Assembly (NCBI RefSeq): GCF_003086295.3
Contig: NC_092048.1
Span: forward strand, 40,052,425-40,116,424
Length of the DNA: 64,000 bases
From: Arachis hypogaea
Taxonomy: Eukaryota > Streptophyta > Magnoliopsida > Fabales > Fabaceae
Reading direction: 5' to 3'
Both the position numbers and the translations under genes were made by a program. Under the pieces are notes generated by a model that saw nothing but the letters and a program-made list of their open reading frames with translations, did not search any database and was not told the origin of the DNA. Positions 11,230 to 21,315 of this stretch are shown here, piece after piece; position 1 is the first letter of the stretch, and each line of letters opens with the position of its first letter.

Positions 11230-12181
11230 AGATGAATATCCACACCATTGTTAAAGTGTGTTCCAACTTCTAGAACCAAAGAAATCTTGGAAGAAGTACA
11301 TAATGGCATCTATGGAAACCATCTTGGAGCACCGGCTTTAGCTAGGAAAGTAATTCGAGTTGGATTCTTCTGGCCGACCTTGCAAAAAGACGCCACCGAC
11401 TTCGTTAAGAAATGTCAGCCAACCAAATGCATGCCAATTTCCACGTCACTCTTCCTGAAGAACTCATTAGTATAACCTCTCTATGGCCTTTTGCAAAATG
11501 GGGATTGGGCCTATTCGGACCTTTTTTCTAAGCGCTGAGACAGGTCAAATACCTCATTGACGGAGTAGATTACTTCACCAAGTGGATAGAGGCAGAACCA
11601 CTAGCTACTATCACAGCACAGAGAAGTCGAAAATTCCTGTACAGAAATATAATTACTTGGTTCGGGATTCCACACTCCATCACTATAGATAATGGTACCC
11701 AGTTTACTGACTCTACATTCAGAAATTTGGTATCTAGCATGAAGATAAAGCATCAATTCACATCGATAGAACATCTCCAAGCCAATGGACAAGCGGAGGC
11801 AGCCAATAAAGTCATACTAGCTGGACTAAAGAAAAGGTTGCAAGAAGCAAAATGGGCTTGGGTAGAAGAACTTCCACAAGTTCTATGGGCTTATAGAACA
11901 ACGCCCCATTCCACGACTGAAGAGACGCCCTTCCGACTTGCATACGGAATAGAAGCCATGATCCAAATAGGGATCAATGAACAAAGTCCAAGGGTAAGCT
12001 TTTATAAATAGGTCGAAAATGTTCAAGCCCACAAAGAAGAACGAGAACTACTCTCAGAAGTCCGAGAACAAGCCCAGATAAGAGAAGCAGCGTTAAAGCA
12101 AAGGATGACCGCCAGATATAATAAAAAAGTCATTCGAAGAAGCTTCGCCACAAGCGACTTAGTTCTGATACGGAATGACAT
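11230..12181 (+). pseudogene. Integrase of Tat element A, N-terminal and catalytic part
   Basis: A zinc-binding start (GIYGNHLGAPALARKV with H-x-H-like residues, then CQPTKC) is followed by the catalytic core: KWGLGLFGPF, IDNGTQFTDS and ANGQAEAANKVI. The first D of the DDE triad, which is D in KWGLDLLGPF of element C, is G here. Stops occur near 11530 and 12009. The reading stops at 12181, where the Athila-like element is inserted (GACAT duplication), and the C-terminus continues at 22859. Confidence 0.85.
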
Positions 12182-13722
12182 TGGTGCACAAAATTGTGAA
12201 TCACACTTTTCACAACCCGTACCACTAACCAGCAAGTGCACTGGGTCGTCCAAGTAATACCTTACGTGAGTAAGGGTCGAATCCTACGGAGATTGTTGGC
12301 TTGAAGCAATCTATGGTTATCTTGTAATTCTTAGTCAGGATATCAATTATAATTATCAGTTTGGATTGCGGAAAATAAAAGAGCATGAATTAAATACTTG
12401 TTATGCAGTAATGGAGAATATGTTGGAGTTTTGGAGATGCTTTGTCTTCTGAATCTCTGCTTTCTCCCTGTCTTCTTCTTCACGCACGCAAGGTTCCTCC
12501 TATGGGAAGCTGTGTGTTGATAGATCACCGTTGTCAATGGCTACCATCCGTCCTCTCAGTGAAAATGGTCCAGGTGCGCTGTCACCGCACGACTAATCAT
12601 CTGTCGGTTCTCGATCATGCTGGAATAGGATCCATTGATCCTTTTGCGTCTGTCACTACGCCCAACACTCGCGAGTTTGAAGCTTGTCACAGTCATTCAA
12701 TCCTTGAATCCTACTCGGAATACCACAGACAAGGTTTAGACTTTCCGAATTCTCAAGAATGCTGCCAATGGATTCTAGCTTATACCACGAAGATTCTAAT
12801 TAATGAATCCAAGAGATACTCATTCAATCGAAGGTAGAACGGAGGTGGTTGTCAGGCACGCGTTCATAGGTTGAGAATGGTGATGAGTGTCACGGATCAT
12901 CACATCCATCATATTGAAGTGCGAATGAACATCTTAGATAGAAACAAGCGTGTTTGAATAGAAAACAGAAATAATTGCATTAATTCATCGAGACTCAGCA
13001 GAGCTCCTCACCCCCAAAAATGGAGTTTAGAGACTCATGCCATCAAAGATTATAAAGTTTAGATCTAAAAATGTCATGAGATGCAAAATAAATCTCTAAA
13101 AGTTGTTTAAATACTAACTAGTAACCTAGGTTTACAGAAAATGAGTAAACTAAGATAGATAGTGCAGAGATCCACTTCTGGGGCCCACTTGGTGTGTGCT
13201 GGGGCTGAGACTTGAGATTTACACGTGCCTAGGCTATTTTTAGAGTTAAACGCTAGGTTGTAACCTGTTTCTGGTGTTTAACTCCAACTTGTAACCTGTT
13301 TCTGGCGTTTAACGCCAGAATGCAACATGGAACTGGCGTTGAATGCCAGTTTACATCGTCTATCCTTGAGCAAAGTATGAACTATTATATATTTTTGGAA
13401 AGATCTGGATGTCTACTTTCCAACGTAATTGAAAGTGCGCCAATTGGAATTCTGTAGCTCCAAAAAATCCATTCCGAGTACAGGGAGGTCAGAATCCAAC
13501 AGCATCAGCAGTCCTTTTTCAGCCTGAACCAGATTTTTGCTTAGCTCCCTCAATTTCAGCCAGAAAATACCTGAAATTATAGAAAAATACACAAAATCAT
13601 AGTAAAGTCCAAAAATGTGATTTTTATTTAAAAACTAATAAAAATATAATAAAAAGTGACTAAAACATATTAAAAACTACCTACAAACAATGCTAAAAAG
13701 CGTATAAATTATCCGCTCATCA
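12182..13722 (-). repeat. 3' LTR of the Athila-like element
   Basis: 1,541 bp from TGGTGCACAAAATTG to CCGCTCATCA on the plus strand. It pairs with 21316-22858 with about 2% differences in the part I compared (8 residue changes in a 131-codon stretch). It contains a GGCGTTTAACGCC cluster at 13240-13350. Confidence 0.92.
13240..13350. repeat. GGCGTTTAACGCC cluster in the 3' LTR
   Basis: Units such as CTGGCGTTTAACGCCAG (near 13302) and CTGGCGTTGAATGCCAG, spaced roughly 30 bp apart; the matching 5' LTR cluster is at 22378-22490. Confidence 0.75.
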
Positions 13723-13762
13723 CAACACCAAACTTAAATTGTTGCTTGTCCCCAAGTAACTA
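13723..13762 (-). promoter_or_regulatory. Polypurine-like tract and stem-loop before the 3' LTR
   Basis: On the minus strand, TTACTTGGGGACAAGCAA can fold on itself and is followed by ATTTAAGTTTGGTGTTG, which abuts the LTR start TGATGAG. The position fits the plus-strand primer site. Almost the same stem-loop plus AAGTTTGGTGT occurs again at 15134-15177. Confidence 0.5.
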
Positions 13763-14864
13763 AAAACAAAGTAGGATAAAAAGAAGAGAATATACAATAA
13801 ATTCCAAAAACATCTATGAAGATCAGTCTTAATTAGATGAGCAGGGCTATTAGCTTTTTGCTTCTGAACAGTTTTGGCATCTCACTTTATCCTTTGAAGT
13901 TCAGAATGATTGACATCTATAGGAACTCAGAATTCAGATAGTGTTATTGATTCTCCTAGTTCAGTATGTTGATTCTTGAACACATCTACTTTATGAGTCT
14001 TGGCCGTGGCCCTAAGCACTCTGTTTTCCAGTATTACCACCAGATACATACATGCCACAGACACATAACTGGGTGAACCTTTTCAGATTGTGACTCAGCT
14101 TTGCTAAAGTCCCCAATTAGATGTGTCCAGGGTTCTTAAGCATACTCTGTTTTTGCTTTGGACCTCGACTTTAACCGCTCAGTCTCAAGTTTTCACTTGA
14201 CACCTTCACGCCACAAGCACATGGTTAGGGACAGCTTGGTTTAGCCGCTTAGGCCATGATTTTATTCCTTTAGGCCCTCCTATCCACTGATGCTCAAAGG
14301 CTTGGATCCTTTTTATTACCCTTGCCTTTTGGTTTTAAGGGCTATTGGCTTTTTGCTCTTGCCTTTTGGTTTAAAGAGCTTTTGGCTTTTTCTGCTTGCT
14401 TTTTCTTTTTCTTGCTCTCTTTTTTTTTCGCTTTTTTTTTTGCAAGCTTTGTTCTTCACTGCTTTTTCTTGCTTCAAGAATCATTTTTATGATTTTTCAT
14501 ATTATCAAATAACATTTCTCCTTTTTCATCATTCTTTCAAGAGCCAACAATTTTAACATTCATAAACAACAAATTCAAAAGACATATGCACTGTTCAAGC
14601 ATTCATTCAGAAAACAAAAAGCATTGCCACCACATCAGAATAATTAAACTATTTTAAAATTCGAAATTCATGTACTTCTTTTTCTTTTTCAGAAAACATT
14701 TTTCATTTAAGAAAGGTGATGGATTCATAAGACATTCATATCTTTAAGACATAGACACTTAGATACTAGTGATCATGTAATAAGACCCAAACATAAATAA
14801 ACATAAAGCATAGTAAACGAAAAATAGAGAAATAAGAACAAGGAGATTAAGGAACGGGTCCACC
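13763..14864. other. 3' noncoding region of the Athila-like element
   Basis: About 1.1 kb without convincing coding sequence. It contains T-rich, CTTTTTGGCTTTT-like low-complexity DNA at 14290-14560 and A-rich DNA after it. An integrase gene would be expected in this general part of an autonomous relative; none is visible. Confidence 0.6.
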
Positions 14865-15098
14865 TTAGTGAGGGTGGCGTCTTCCTCTTCTTGAAGAACC
14901 AATGGTGCTCTTGAGCTCCTCTATGTCTCTTCCTTGTCTTTGTTGCTCCTTCCTCATAGCTCTTTGATCTGCAGTTAAATGCTCTACCACTGAACTATGG
15001 ACCCTTGAGATGAACCTCTCCATCTCTCATGACTCGGGGGTGGAAGCAACTGCCTTCCTTTTCCTCTTTCTAGAGGTTTCTCCGGCCTTAGGTGCCAT
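14865..15098 (-). pseudogene. Small basic reading frame containing a tRNA-Cys half
   Basis: From an ATG at 15098 the minus strand encodes 77 codons ending in TAA (14865-14867), broken once by an in-frame TGA at codon 24. The start (MAPKAGETSRKRKRKAV) holds a KRKRK cluster like a nuclear localisation signal. The end (RKEQQRQGRDIEELKSTIGS, then RRGRRHPH) is charged and could form a short helix. Residues from VHSSVVEHLTADQ onward are encoded by a stretch that matches the 5' half of tRNA-Cys. I do not recognise the protein. It lies between RNase H and the 3' LTR, where extra frames are common in Athila-type elements. Function unknown; coding status is an inference from frame and composition. Confidence 0.4.
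14960..15004 (-). tRNA. tRNA-Cys(GCA) 5' half (fragment)
   Basis: On the minus strand GGGTCCATAGTTCAGTGG followed by TAGAGCATTTAACTGCAGA matches plant tRNA-Cys from nucleotide 1 through the GCA anticodon loop, with about two or three differences over 45 nt. The 3' half (variable loop, T-arm, acceptor) is absent and replaced by element sequence. It is therefore a fragment, not a functional tRNA. The TAGTTCAGTGG part fits a Pol III A-box; no B-box is seen. Confidence 0.75.
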
Positions 15099-15133
15099 AA
15101 ATGGTTATGGAAAAACAAAAAGCAACGCTTTTT

Positions 15134-15177
15134 TCCACACCAAACTTAAAATTTTTGCTCGTCCTCGAGCAAAAGAA
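15134..15177 (-). promoter_or_regulatory. Stem-loop plus AAGTTTGGTGT motif, internal copy
   Basis: On the minus strand TTTTGCTCGAGGACGAGCAA is an 8-bp perfect stem with a short loop, followed closely by TTTAAGTTTGGTGTGG. It copies the arrangement found at the polypurine tract (13723-13762). It may be a conserved internal element such as a second plus-strand primer; the function is inferred. Confidence 0.45.
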
Positions 15178-15364
15178 GATAGAAGGGAGTAGAAGGAGAA
15201 GTGGAGGAGAAGGAGGTGTGTGAATGGGTGGGTATGGGAGGGGAATGGTTTGAATTAGAATGGTGAGGTAGGTGGGGATCCTGTGGGGTCCACAGATCCT
15301 GAGGGGTCAAGGACTTAGCATCCCTGCTCCATTGAGGCATGCGAAACGCCCTTAGTGTGCAATC

Positions 15365-15545
15365 CTGGCATTTAACGCCAGACTGCTGCTTGTTTCTGGC
15401 GTTAAACGCTAGCTTTTCCCCTTTCTTGGCGTTGAACGCCAACTTGGTGCTTGTTTCTGGCGTTTAACGCCAGCTTGATGCTTCTTTCTAGCGTTAAACG
15501 CCAGTCTGATGCTTCTTACTGGCGTTTAAACGCCAGTAAGCTCTT
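15365..15545. repeat. GGCGTTTAACGCC cluster in the 3' noncoding region
   Basis: About seven units such as CTGGCGTTAAACGCTAG, CTTGGCGTTGAACGCCAA and CTGGCGTTTAAACGCCAG, separated by GCTTGTTT/GCTTCTT spacers with a period of roughly 30 bp. This is the densest cluster in the window. Confidence 0.8.
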
Positions 15546-15748
15546 CCTCCAGGGTGAACTGTTTTTAATGCTGTTTTTCATTCTGTTTTTAATTTTTCAG
15601 TAGTTTTTGTGACTTCACATGATCATCAACCTACAGAAAACATAAAATAGCAATGCAAACTAAATAGATATAGTTAAATAACATTGGGTTGCCTCCCAAT
15701 AAGCGCTTCTTTATTGTCAATAGCTTGACAGTGAGCTCTCATGGAGCC

Positions 15749-16483
15749 TCACAGATAATCAGAGCAGAGTTGGGGCCTCTCAACACCAAACTTAGAGTTT
15801 GGTTGTGGCCTCCCAACACCAAACTTAGAGTTTGAATGTGGGGGTTTTGTTTGATTCTGTATTGAGAGAAGCTTTTCATGCTTCCTCTCCATGGTTACAG
15901 AAGGAGAACCTTGTGTCTTATAGTTTGCAATGTCTACAAACCACAGAGCTTCCTGAATAGCAAACAATTTCTCATCCGAAAAGGTTTCAGAGATCTCAGT
16001 AGGAGGGAGGGATGCTCCTGCTACTGGTTCTATTCGGGACAGGTGATCAGCTACTTGATTCTCTGTCCCTTTTCTGTCTCTTATTTCTATATCAAACTCT
16101 TGCAGAAGCAACACCCATCTTATGAGCCTGGGTTTTGAATCCTGCTTTGTGAGTAGATATTTAAGAGCAGCATGGTCAGTATACACAATCACTTTTGATC
16201 CTACTAAGTATGATCTAAACTTGTCAATGGCATAAACCACTGCAAGCAATTCTTTTTCTATGGTTGTGTAATTTTTCTGGGCATCATTTAAAATGTGGCT
16301 AGCATAATAAATGACATGCAGAAGCTTGTTATGCCTCTGTCCCAGTACTGCACCAATGGCATGGTCACTGGCATCACACATTATTTCAAATGGTAATGTC
16401 CAGTCTGGTGCAGAAATAACTGGTGCTGTGACCAGCTTAGCTTTCAGAGTTTCAAACGCCTGCAGACACTCTGTGTCAAACAC
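15749..16483 (-). pseudogene. RNase H of the Athila-like element
   Basis: A 244-codon open frame in Athila-type pol. It starts with the RT-RNase H connector ([16 protein letters not shown]), then has [15 protein letters not shown] (first catalytic D), [14 protein letters not shown] (E), [12 protein letters not shown] (D) and [13 protein letters not shown] (final D). All four catalytic positions are present. The frame then reads [16 protein letters not shown], the usual entry into integrase. Instead of the zinc-binding domain it runs into repetitive sequence ([20 protein letters not shown]) and stops. The integrase has been lost or never belonged to this variant. It is separated from RT by a stop at 16619 and a frame change. 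Confidence 0.85.
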
Positions 16484-16618
16484 AAATGGCGTGTCAGCAG
16501 CTAGCAGATTGCTCAGAGGTTTTGAAATTTTTGAAAAATCCTTTATAAACCTCCTATAGAATCCTGCATGTCCCAGAAAGCTTCTGATTGCCTTAACATT
16601 GGCAGGTGGTGGTAATTT

Positions 16619-17490
16619 TTAAATTACCTCTACCTTAGCTTGATCCACCTCTATTCCCTTGTTCGAAATCTTGTGCCCAAGGACAATCCCTTCAGTCACC
16701 ATAAAGTGACATTTTTTCCAGTTTAAAACCAGGTTAGTCTCTTGGCATCTTTTCAGAACCAGTGTCAGGTGATCAAGACAGGAGCTGAATGAGTCTCCAT
16801 ATACTGAGAAGTCATCCATGAAGACTTCCAGAAATTTTCCACCATATCAGAGAAAATAGAGAGCATGCATATCTGAAAGGTTGCAGATACATTACACAGC
16901 CCAAATGGCATCCTTCTGTAGACAAATACTCCAGATGGACATGTGAATGCTGTTTTTTCTTGATCTTGGGGATCTACTGTAATTTGGTTGTAGCCTGAAT
17001 AGCCATCCAAAAAGTAGTAATAATCATGACATGCTAGTCTTTCTAGCATCTGGTTTATGAATGGTAAAGAAAAATGATCCTTTCTGGTGGCTGTATTGAG
17101 CCTTCTATAGTCAATACACATGCGCCACCCTGTAACTGTTCTTGTAGGAACCAGTTCATTTTTTTCATTATGAACCACTGTCATGCCTCCCTTTTTGGGG
17201 ACAACTTGGACGGGGCTCACCCAGGGGCTATCAGAAATAGGATAAATAATCCTAGCCTCCAGTAACTTGGTGACCTCTTTCTGCACCACTTCCTTCATGG
17301 CTGGATTTAGCCGCCTCTGTGGTTGAACCACTGGCTTAGCATCATCCTCCAATAGGATCTTGTGCATGCATCTTGTTGGGCTGATGCCCTTAAGGTCACT
17401 TATGGACCACCCAAGAGCTGTCTTGTGTGTCCTTAGCACTTGAAGTAGCGCTTCCTCTTCCAGGGGATTTAAAGCAGAGCTTATGATCAC
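16619..17490 (-). pseudogene. Reverse transcriptase of the Athila-like element, frameshifted
   Basis: The first frame (17490-16765) holds LLEARIIYPISDSPWVSPVQ, VVPKKGG, WRMCIDYRRLNTATRKDHF, YFLDGYSGYNQI and RRMPFGLCNVSATFQ, the fingers and palm blocks of Athila RT. It shifts frame just before the active site. The second frame (16819-16619) begins MDDFSVYGDSF, the FMDD-type catalytic box, and continues with CHFMVTEGIVLGHKIS. A stop follows at 16619-16621. The upstream linker WSISDLKGISPTRCMHKI is typical for the lineage. The copy cannot make intact RT. Confidence 0.88.
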
Positions 17491-17525
17491 CGAAAAAGTG
17501 TCACCTTCTCCCAGAAATGCATATT

Positions 17526-19733
17526 TCAGGGATGTGTTAATGGTTTGAGCTCGGGTTTAGGAGGTTTTTCCTCTTCCTGAGAAAGTTTCAGAGGCTCTTT
17601 CAATTCCTCTGAATCCTCCAGATCAGGCTGAACATCTTTAAAAATGTCCTCTAGCTCTGATTCGAGACTCTCAGTCATATTGACCTCTTCCACCAGGGAG
17701 TCAATAATATCAATGCTCAAGCAGTCATCTGATGTGTCTGGATGTTGCATAGCTTTGACAACATTCAACTTAAACTCATCCTCATTGACTCTCAGGGTTA
17801 TCTCCCCTTTTTGGACGTCAATGAGGGTTCGTCCAGTTGCTAGGAATGGTCTTCCTAGAATGAGAGTTGCACTCTTGTGCTCCTCTATTTCCAGCACTAC
17901 AAAGTCAGTAGGGAAGGCAAATGGCCCAACCTTGACAATCATGTCCTCAATTATGCCTGATGGGTATTTAATGGAGCCATCAGCAAGTTGAAGACAGATC
18001 CAGGTTGGTTTGACCTCTTCAGTCAAGCCAAGCTTTCTGATAGTGGATGCATGGATTAGGTTGATGCTTGCCCCAAGATCACATAAAGCTGTCTTGGTGT
18101 AATTACCCTCTAATATGCATCGTATCATAAAGCTCCCGGGATATTTAAGCTTTTCTGGGAAGCTTTTCAGAATGACTGCACTGCATTCTTCAGTGAGGAG
18201 AACTCTTTCAGTTTCTCTCCAATCCTTCTTATGACTCAAGATATCTTTCATGAACTTGGCATAAGAGGGTATTTGCTCAAGTGCCTCTGCAAACGGAATT
18301 TTTATTTCAAGAGTCCTGAGATAGTCTGCAAAGCGAGCAAATTGCTTATCCTGCTCCTCTTGGCAGAGTTTTTGAGGATAAGGCATCTTGGCTTTGTATT
18401 CCTTAACCTTGGTTGCTGCAGGTTTATTTCCTACAGAAGTGGTTAGAGAAGCCTTTTTAGAGGGGTTGTTATTAGCACTTGTGTGTGTCTGATCCCTCAC
18501 TGGCATTTGAATGCCAGGGTTGGAAGCTTGATTGGCGTTGGACGCCAAATTCCTACCTGTTTCTGGTGTTTGAACGCCAGAACTGAGCTTCCATTGGGCG
18601 TTTGACGCCAGCTCCTTGCCTGTTCCTGGCGTTTGAACGCCAGAACTGTGCATGGGTTGGGCGTTTAACGCCAACCTTGCATCCTTTTCTGGCGTTTGAA
18701 CGCCAGAGTTGTTCCTCTCTGGGCCCTTACTGTCCTCAGAGGGATTTTGAATAATATTTTGCTCATCCTCTGTCAGTTGTTCTTTTCTTGGCTTTCTGCT
18801 GCTCTGAAGTGAGGTATTTAATGTTTTCCCACTTCTTAATTGAACTGCTCTGCACTCTTCTGTTATCTGCTTTGATAACTGCTGTTTTGTCTGATTCAAT
18901 TGTGCCTCCATATTTTTATTAGCATTTTTAGTGTCTTGTAGCATCTCCTTGAATTCTGCTAGCTGTTTTGTTAGAAAGCACAATTGTTGATTGATTTCAG
19001 TAACTTGTTCTGGAGGACCAAGTTCAGTAGACACTGCTTTGGCTTCTTCTTTTATGGAAGACTCACTACTTAGGTACATATGCTGATTTCTGGCAACTAT
19101 ATCAATGAGCTCTTGAGCCTCTTCAATAGTTTTTCTCATGTGTAGAGATCCACCAGCTAAGTAGTCTAGAGATACCTGAGCTCTTTCTGTAATCCCATAG
19201 TAGAAGATGTCTAATTGCATCCATTCTGAAAACATTTCAGAAGGGCATTTCCTTAGCATCCCTCTGTATCTCTCCCAGGCATTATAAAGGGATTCACCAT
19301 CCTCTTGTTTAAAGCTTTGGATAGCCAGCCTTAGCTGTGTCATCCTTTTTGGAAGGAAATATTGATTCAGGAATTTGTCTGATAACAGTTTCCATGTTCT
19401 TATGCTTGCTATGGGTTGGTTATTTAACCACCTTTTAGCTTGATCTTTTACAGCAAACGGAAATAGTAACAGCCTGTATACATCCTGATCTACCTCTTTG
19501 TCATGTACTGTGTCAGCAATTTGCAAGAATTGTGCCAGAAACTCAGTAGGTTCTTCCTGTGGAAGACCAGAATACTAGCAGTTTTGCTGCACCATAACAA
19601 TGAGCTGAGAATTTAGCTCAAAACTGCCTGCTTTGATGGAGGGTATACAGATACTACTCCCATATGCAGCAGTAGTGGGATTACCATATGACCCCAAAGT
19701 CCTTTTGGACTGTTCATTTCTATTTAGATCCAT
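17526..19733 (-). pseudogene. gag-protease of the Athila-like element, one internal stop
   Basis: From ATG at 19733 the frame (MDLNRNEQSKRTLGSYG) is open except for one TAG at codon 53 (19575-19577), then continues for 666 codons from 19526. Order: Athila-type Gag core (LFPFAVKDQAKRWLNNQP, QEDGESLYNAWERYRG, DIFYYGITERAQVSLDYLAG); a glutamine-rich, probably coiled segment; a repeat segment with a 21-residue period (SSGVQTP then LASNAQ) encoded by GGCGTT DNA at 18722-18500; and an aspartic protease with CDLGASINLIH and ILGRPFLATGRTLIDV. An acidic tail leads toward RT. Except for the TAG, this is one of the better kept frames in the window. Confidence 0.88.
18500..18722. repeat. GGCGTT cluster inside gag coding sequence
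   Basis: At least six units such as CTGGCGTTTGAACGCCAG and GGCGTTTAACGCCAA, organised in a 63-bp period that is in frame. It encodes the SSGVQTP / LASNAQ repeat of the gag-protease frame. This is the same motif that makes up the LTR and 3' noncoding clusters. Confidence 0.8.
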
Positions 19734-21290
19734 GATGGATAAAATGGAATTGATATGAATTGCAAAGAAAATATATTTTTAAAATATTTTTTTTTGAAAA
19801 TCGAAATTAAAATAAAATAAAATAAAATAAATAAAAAATTGACTATAATTTCGAAAATTAGAAGAAAAAGAAATAAAAGAAAATTGAAAACTAAATTAAT
19901 TAATTAAAAAGATTTGAAAAAGATGTGGGTGAGGATTTTCGAAAAAAATGAAGAGAGAGAAATTGGTTAGGAAGTTTTGAAAAAGATATGTCTTAAAATT
20001 AAAGATACTTGTAAGAAAATAAAATAAAATAAAAAAAGAAAAGATATGAAAAATATTTGATTTTAAGATTTGAGATTAGAAAAGATAAGATAAGCTAGGT
20101 AAGAGAAGATAAGGATTTTAAATTAAAAAATTTTGAAATTTGAAATTTGAAATTTGAAATTTTGAGAATTGAAATTTGAAAATTGAAATTTGAAAGTTGA
20201 AATTTGAAAATTGAATTTTTGAATTTTCAAAAAAGTCAACAATATAATATAAGAATTTGAAAAATATTTAAATTTTGAAAAGATTTGATTTTTAAATTTG
20301 AAAATTTTGGAAGTTGAAATTTGAAATTTGAAATAAGATAAGATAAAATTTTGAAAAAGATATGATTTTTTTGAAAAAAAAAATTGAATTTTGAAATTTT
20401 AAAACTAAGATAAGATAAAATAGAAATTTTAAAATAAAAATCTGAATTTTTTTGAAAAATTTCGAAATATTTGCTCAAAAATAGTTAGAGAAGATTTTTT
20501 TTTATTTTTGAATTTTATGATGAAAAAGAAAAACACACAAAAGACACATAACTTAAAATTTTTAGATCTAATGCTCCTTGTTTTCAAAAATTTTGGAGGA
20601 AAAACACCAAGGATCACCAAACTTAAAAATTTTAAGATCAAACACAAGGAAGACTCAAGAATACTTTGAAGACTCACAAGAACATAAGAACATGAAGAAA
20701 GAACACCAAACTTAAAATTTTTAGAAAACTAAAATAAAATTTTTGAAAACTAAAGAAAAGTTAACAGGAGAACACCAAACTTAAAGTTTGGCACAAGATT
20801 TATTCAAAGAAAAATTATTTTTGAAAAAGTTTTAAAAAAAGGATAGCCAATTACCAAGAACATAAGCACAACGCTCTAGCCAATTGAGCTATAAATTTAA
20901 CGTGTTTTAATAAGGTATTTAATAAATAATTTTTTTAGATACTAATAATTCAAAAATGCACAAGAAAAACAAGAAAAACTAAAGATCAAACAAGGAAAAT
21001 AAACAAGAACAACTTGAAGATTAAGAAAGAACAATGAACACAAATTCGAAAATTTAAAAGAAATAAAAAAAACATGCAATTGACACCAAACTTAAAATAT
21101 GAAACTAAACTCAAACAGAAAAACTCAATTATCAGTTTATAAAATTTTCGAAAAAAAATTTAAAAAGAGAAAATAAGGATTTTAAAAAAAAAATTTCAAC
21201 CAAAAACAATAATAGAAGACTCTAAAAAAAAAGAAAAAATTTTCCTAATCTAAGCAACAAAATAAACCGTCAGTTGTCCAAACTCGAACA
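19734..21290. other. AT-rich leader of the Athila-like element
   Basis: About 1.55 kb between the primer site and the gag start. It is very A-rich on the plus strand, with many repeats of GAAATTTGAAATTTG at 20120-20340 and several ACACCAAACTTA motifs (20614, 20701, 20770, 21083). No coding sequence was recognised. A tRNA-like fragment lies at 20861-20897. Confidence 0.6.
20861..20897 (-). tRNA. tRNA-like 5' half in the leader
   Basis: On the minus strand TTTATAGCTCAATTGGCTAG followed by AGCGTTGTGCTTATG resembles the D-arm and anticodon stem of a plant tRNA (Ile-like: TAGCTCAGTTGGTTAGAGCG). TAGCTCAATTGG fits a Pol III A-box. The acceptor 5' strand is altered and the 3' half is missing, so this is at most a fragment. 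Confidence 0.4.
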
Positions 21291-21315
21291 ATCCCCGGCA
21301 ACGGCGACAAAAACT
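21290..21315 (-). promoter_or_regulatory. Primer-binding site (tRNA-Asp type) of the Athila-like element
   Basis: Reading inward from the 5' LTR end (GTGCACCA) the minus strand gives AGTTTT then TGTCGCCGTTGCCGGGGA. This is one base from TGGCGCCGTTGCCGGGGA, the complement of the 3' end of tRNA-Asp used by many Athila and Tat elements. It lies about six bases inside the LTR edge. Confidence 0.8.

Noticed and set aside
12442..12837. 131-codon frame conserved between LTRs (also 21576-21971, with broken versions at 60777-60400 and 6043-5807)
   Set aside because: It is antisense to the element inside the LTR, has no recognisable domain, and is broken in the solo LTRs. Its presence in both LTRs follows from their common origin, not from selection.
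14290..14556. 88-codon frame rich in F and L, membrane-protein-like
   Set aside because: It comes from T-rich low-complexity DNA (CTTTTTGGCTTTT repeats) on the strand opposite to the element.
14960..15004. A functional tRNA-Cys gene
   Set aside because: Only the 5' half is present; there is no T-arm, acceptor 3' strand or B-box.
20236..20677. Lysine/phenylalanine-rich minus frames
   Set aside because: They are products of the AT-rich leader repeats; no start context or similarity.
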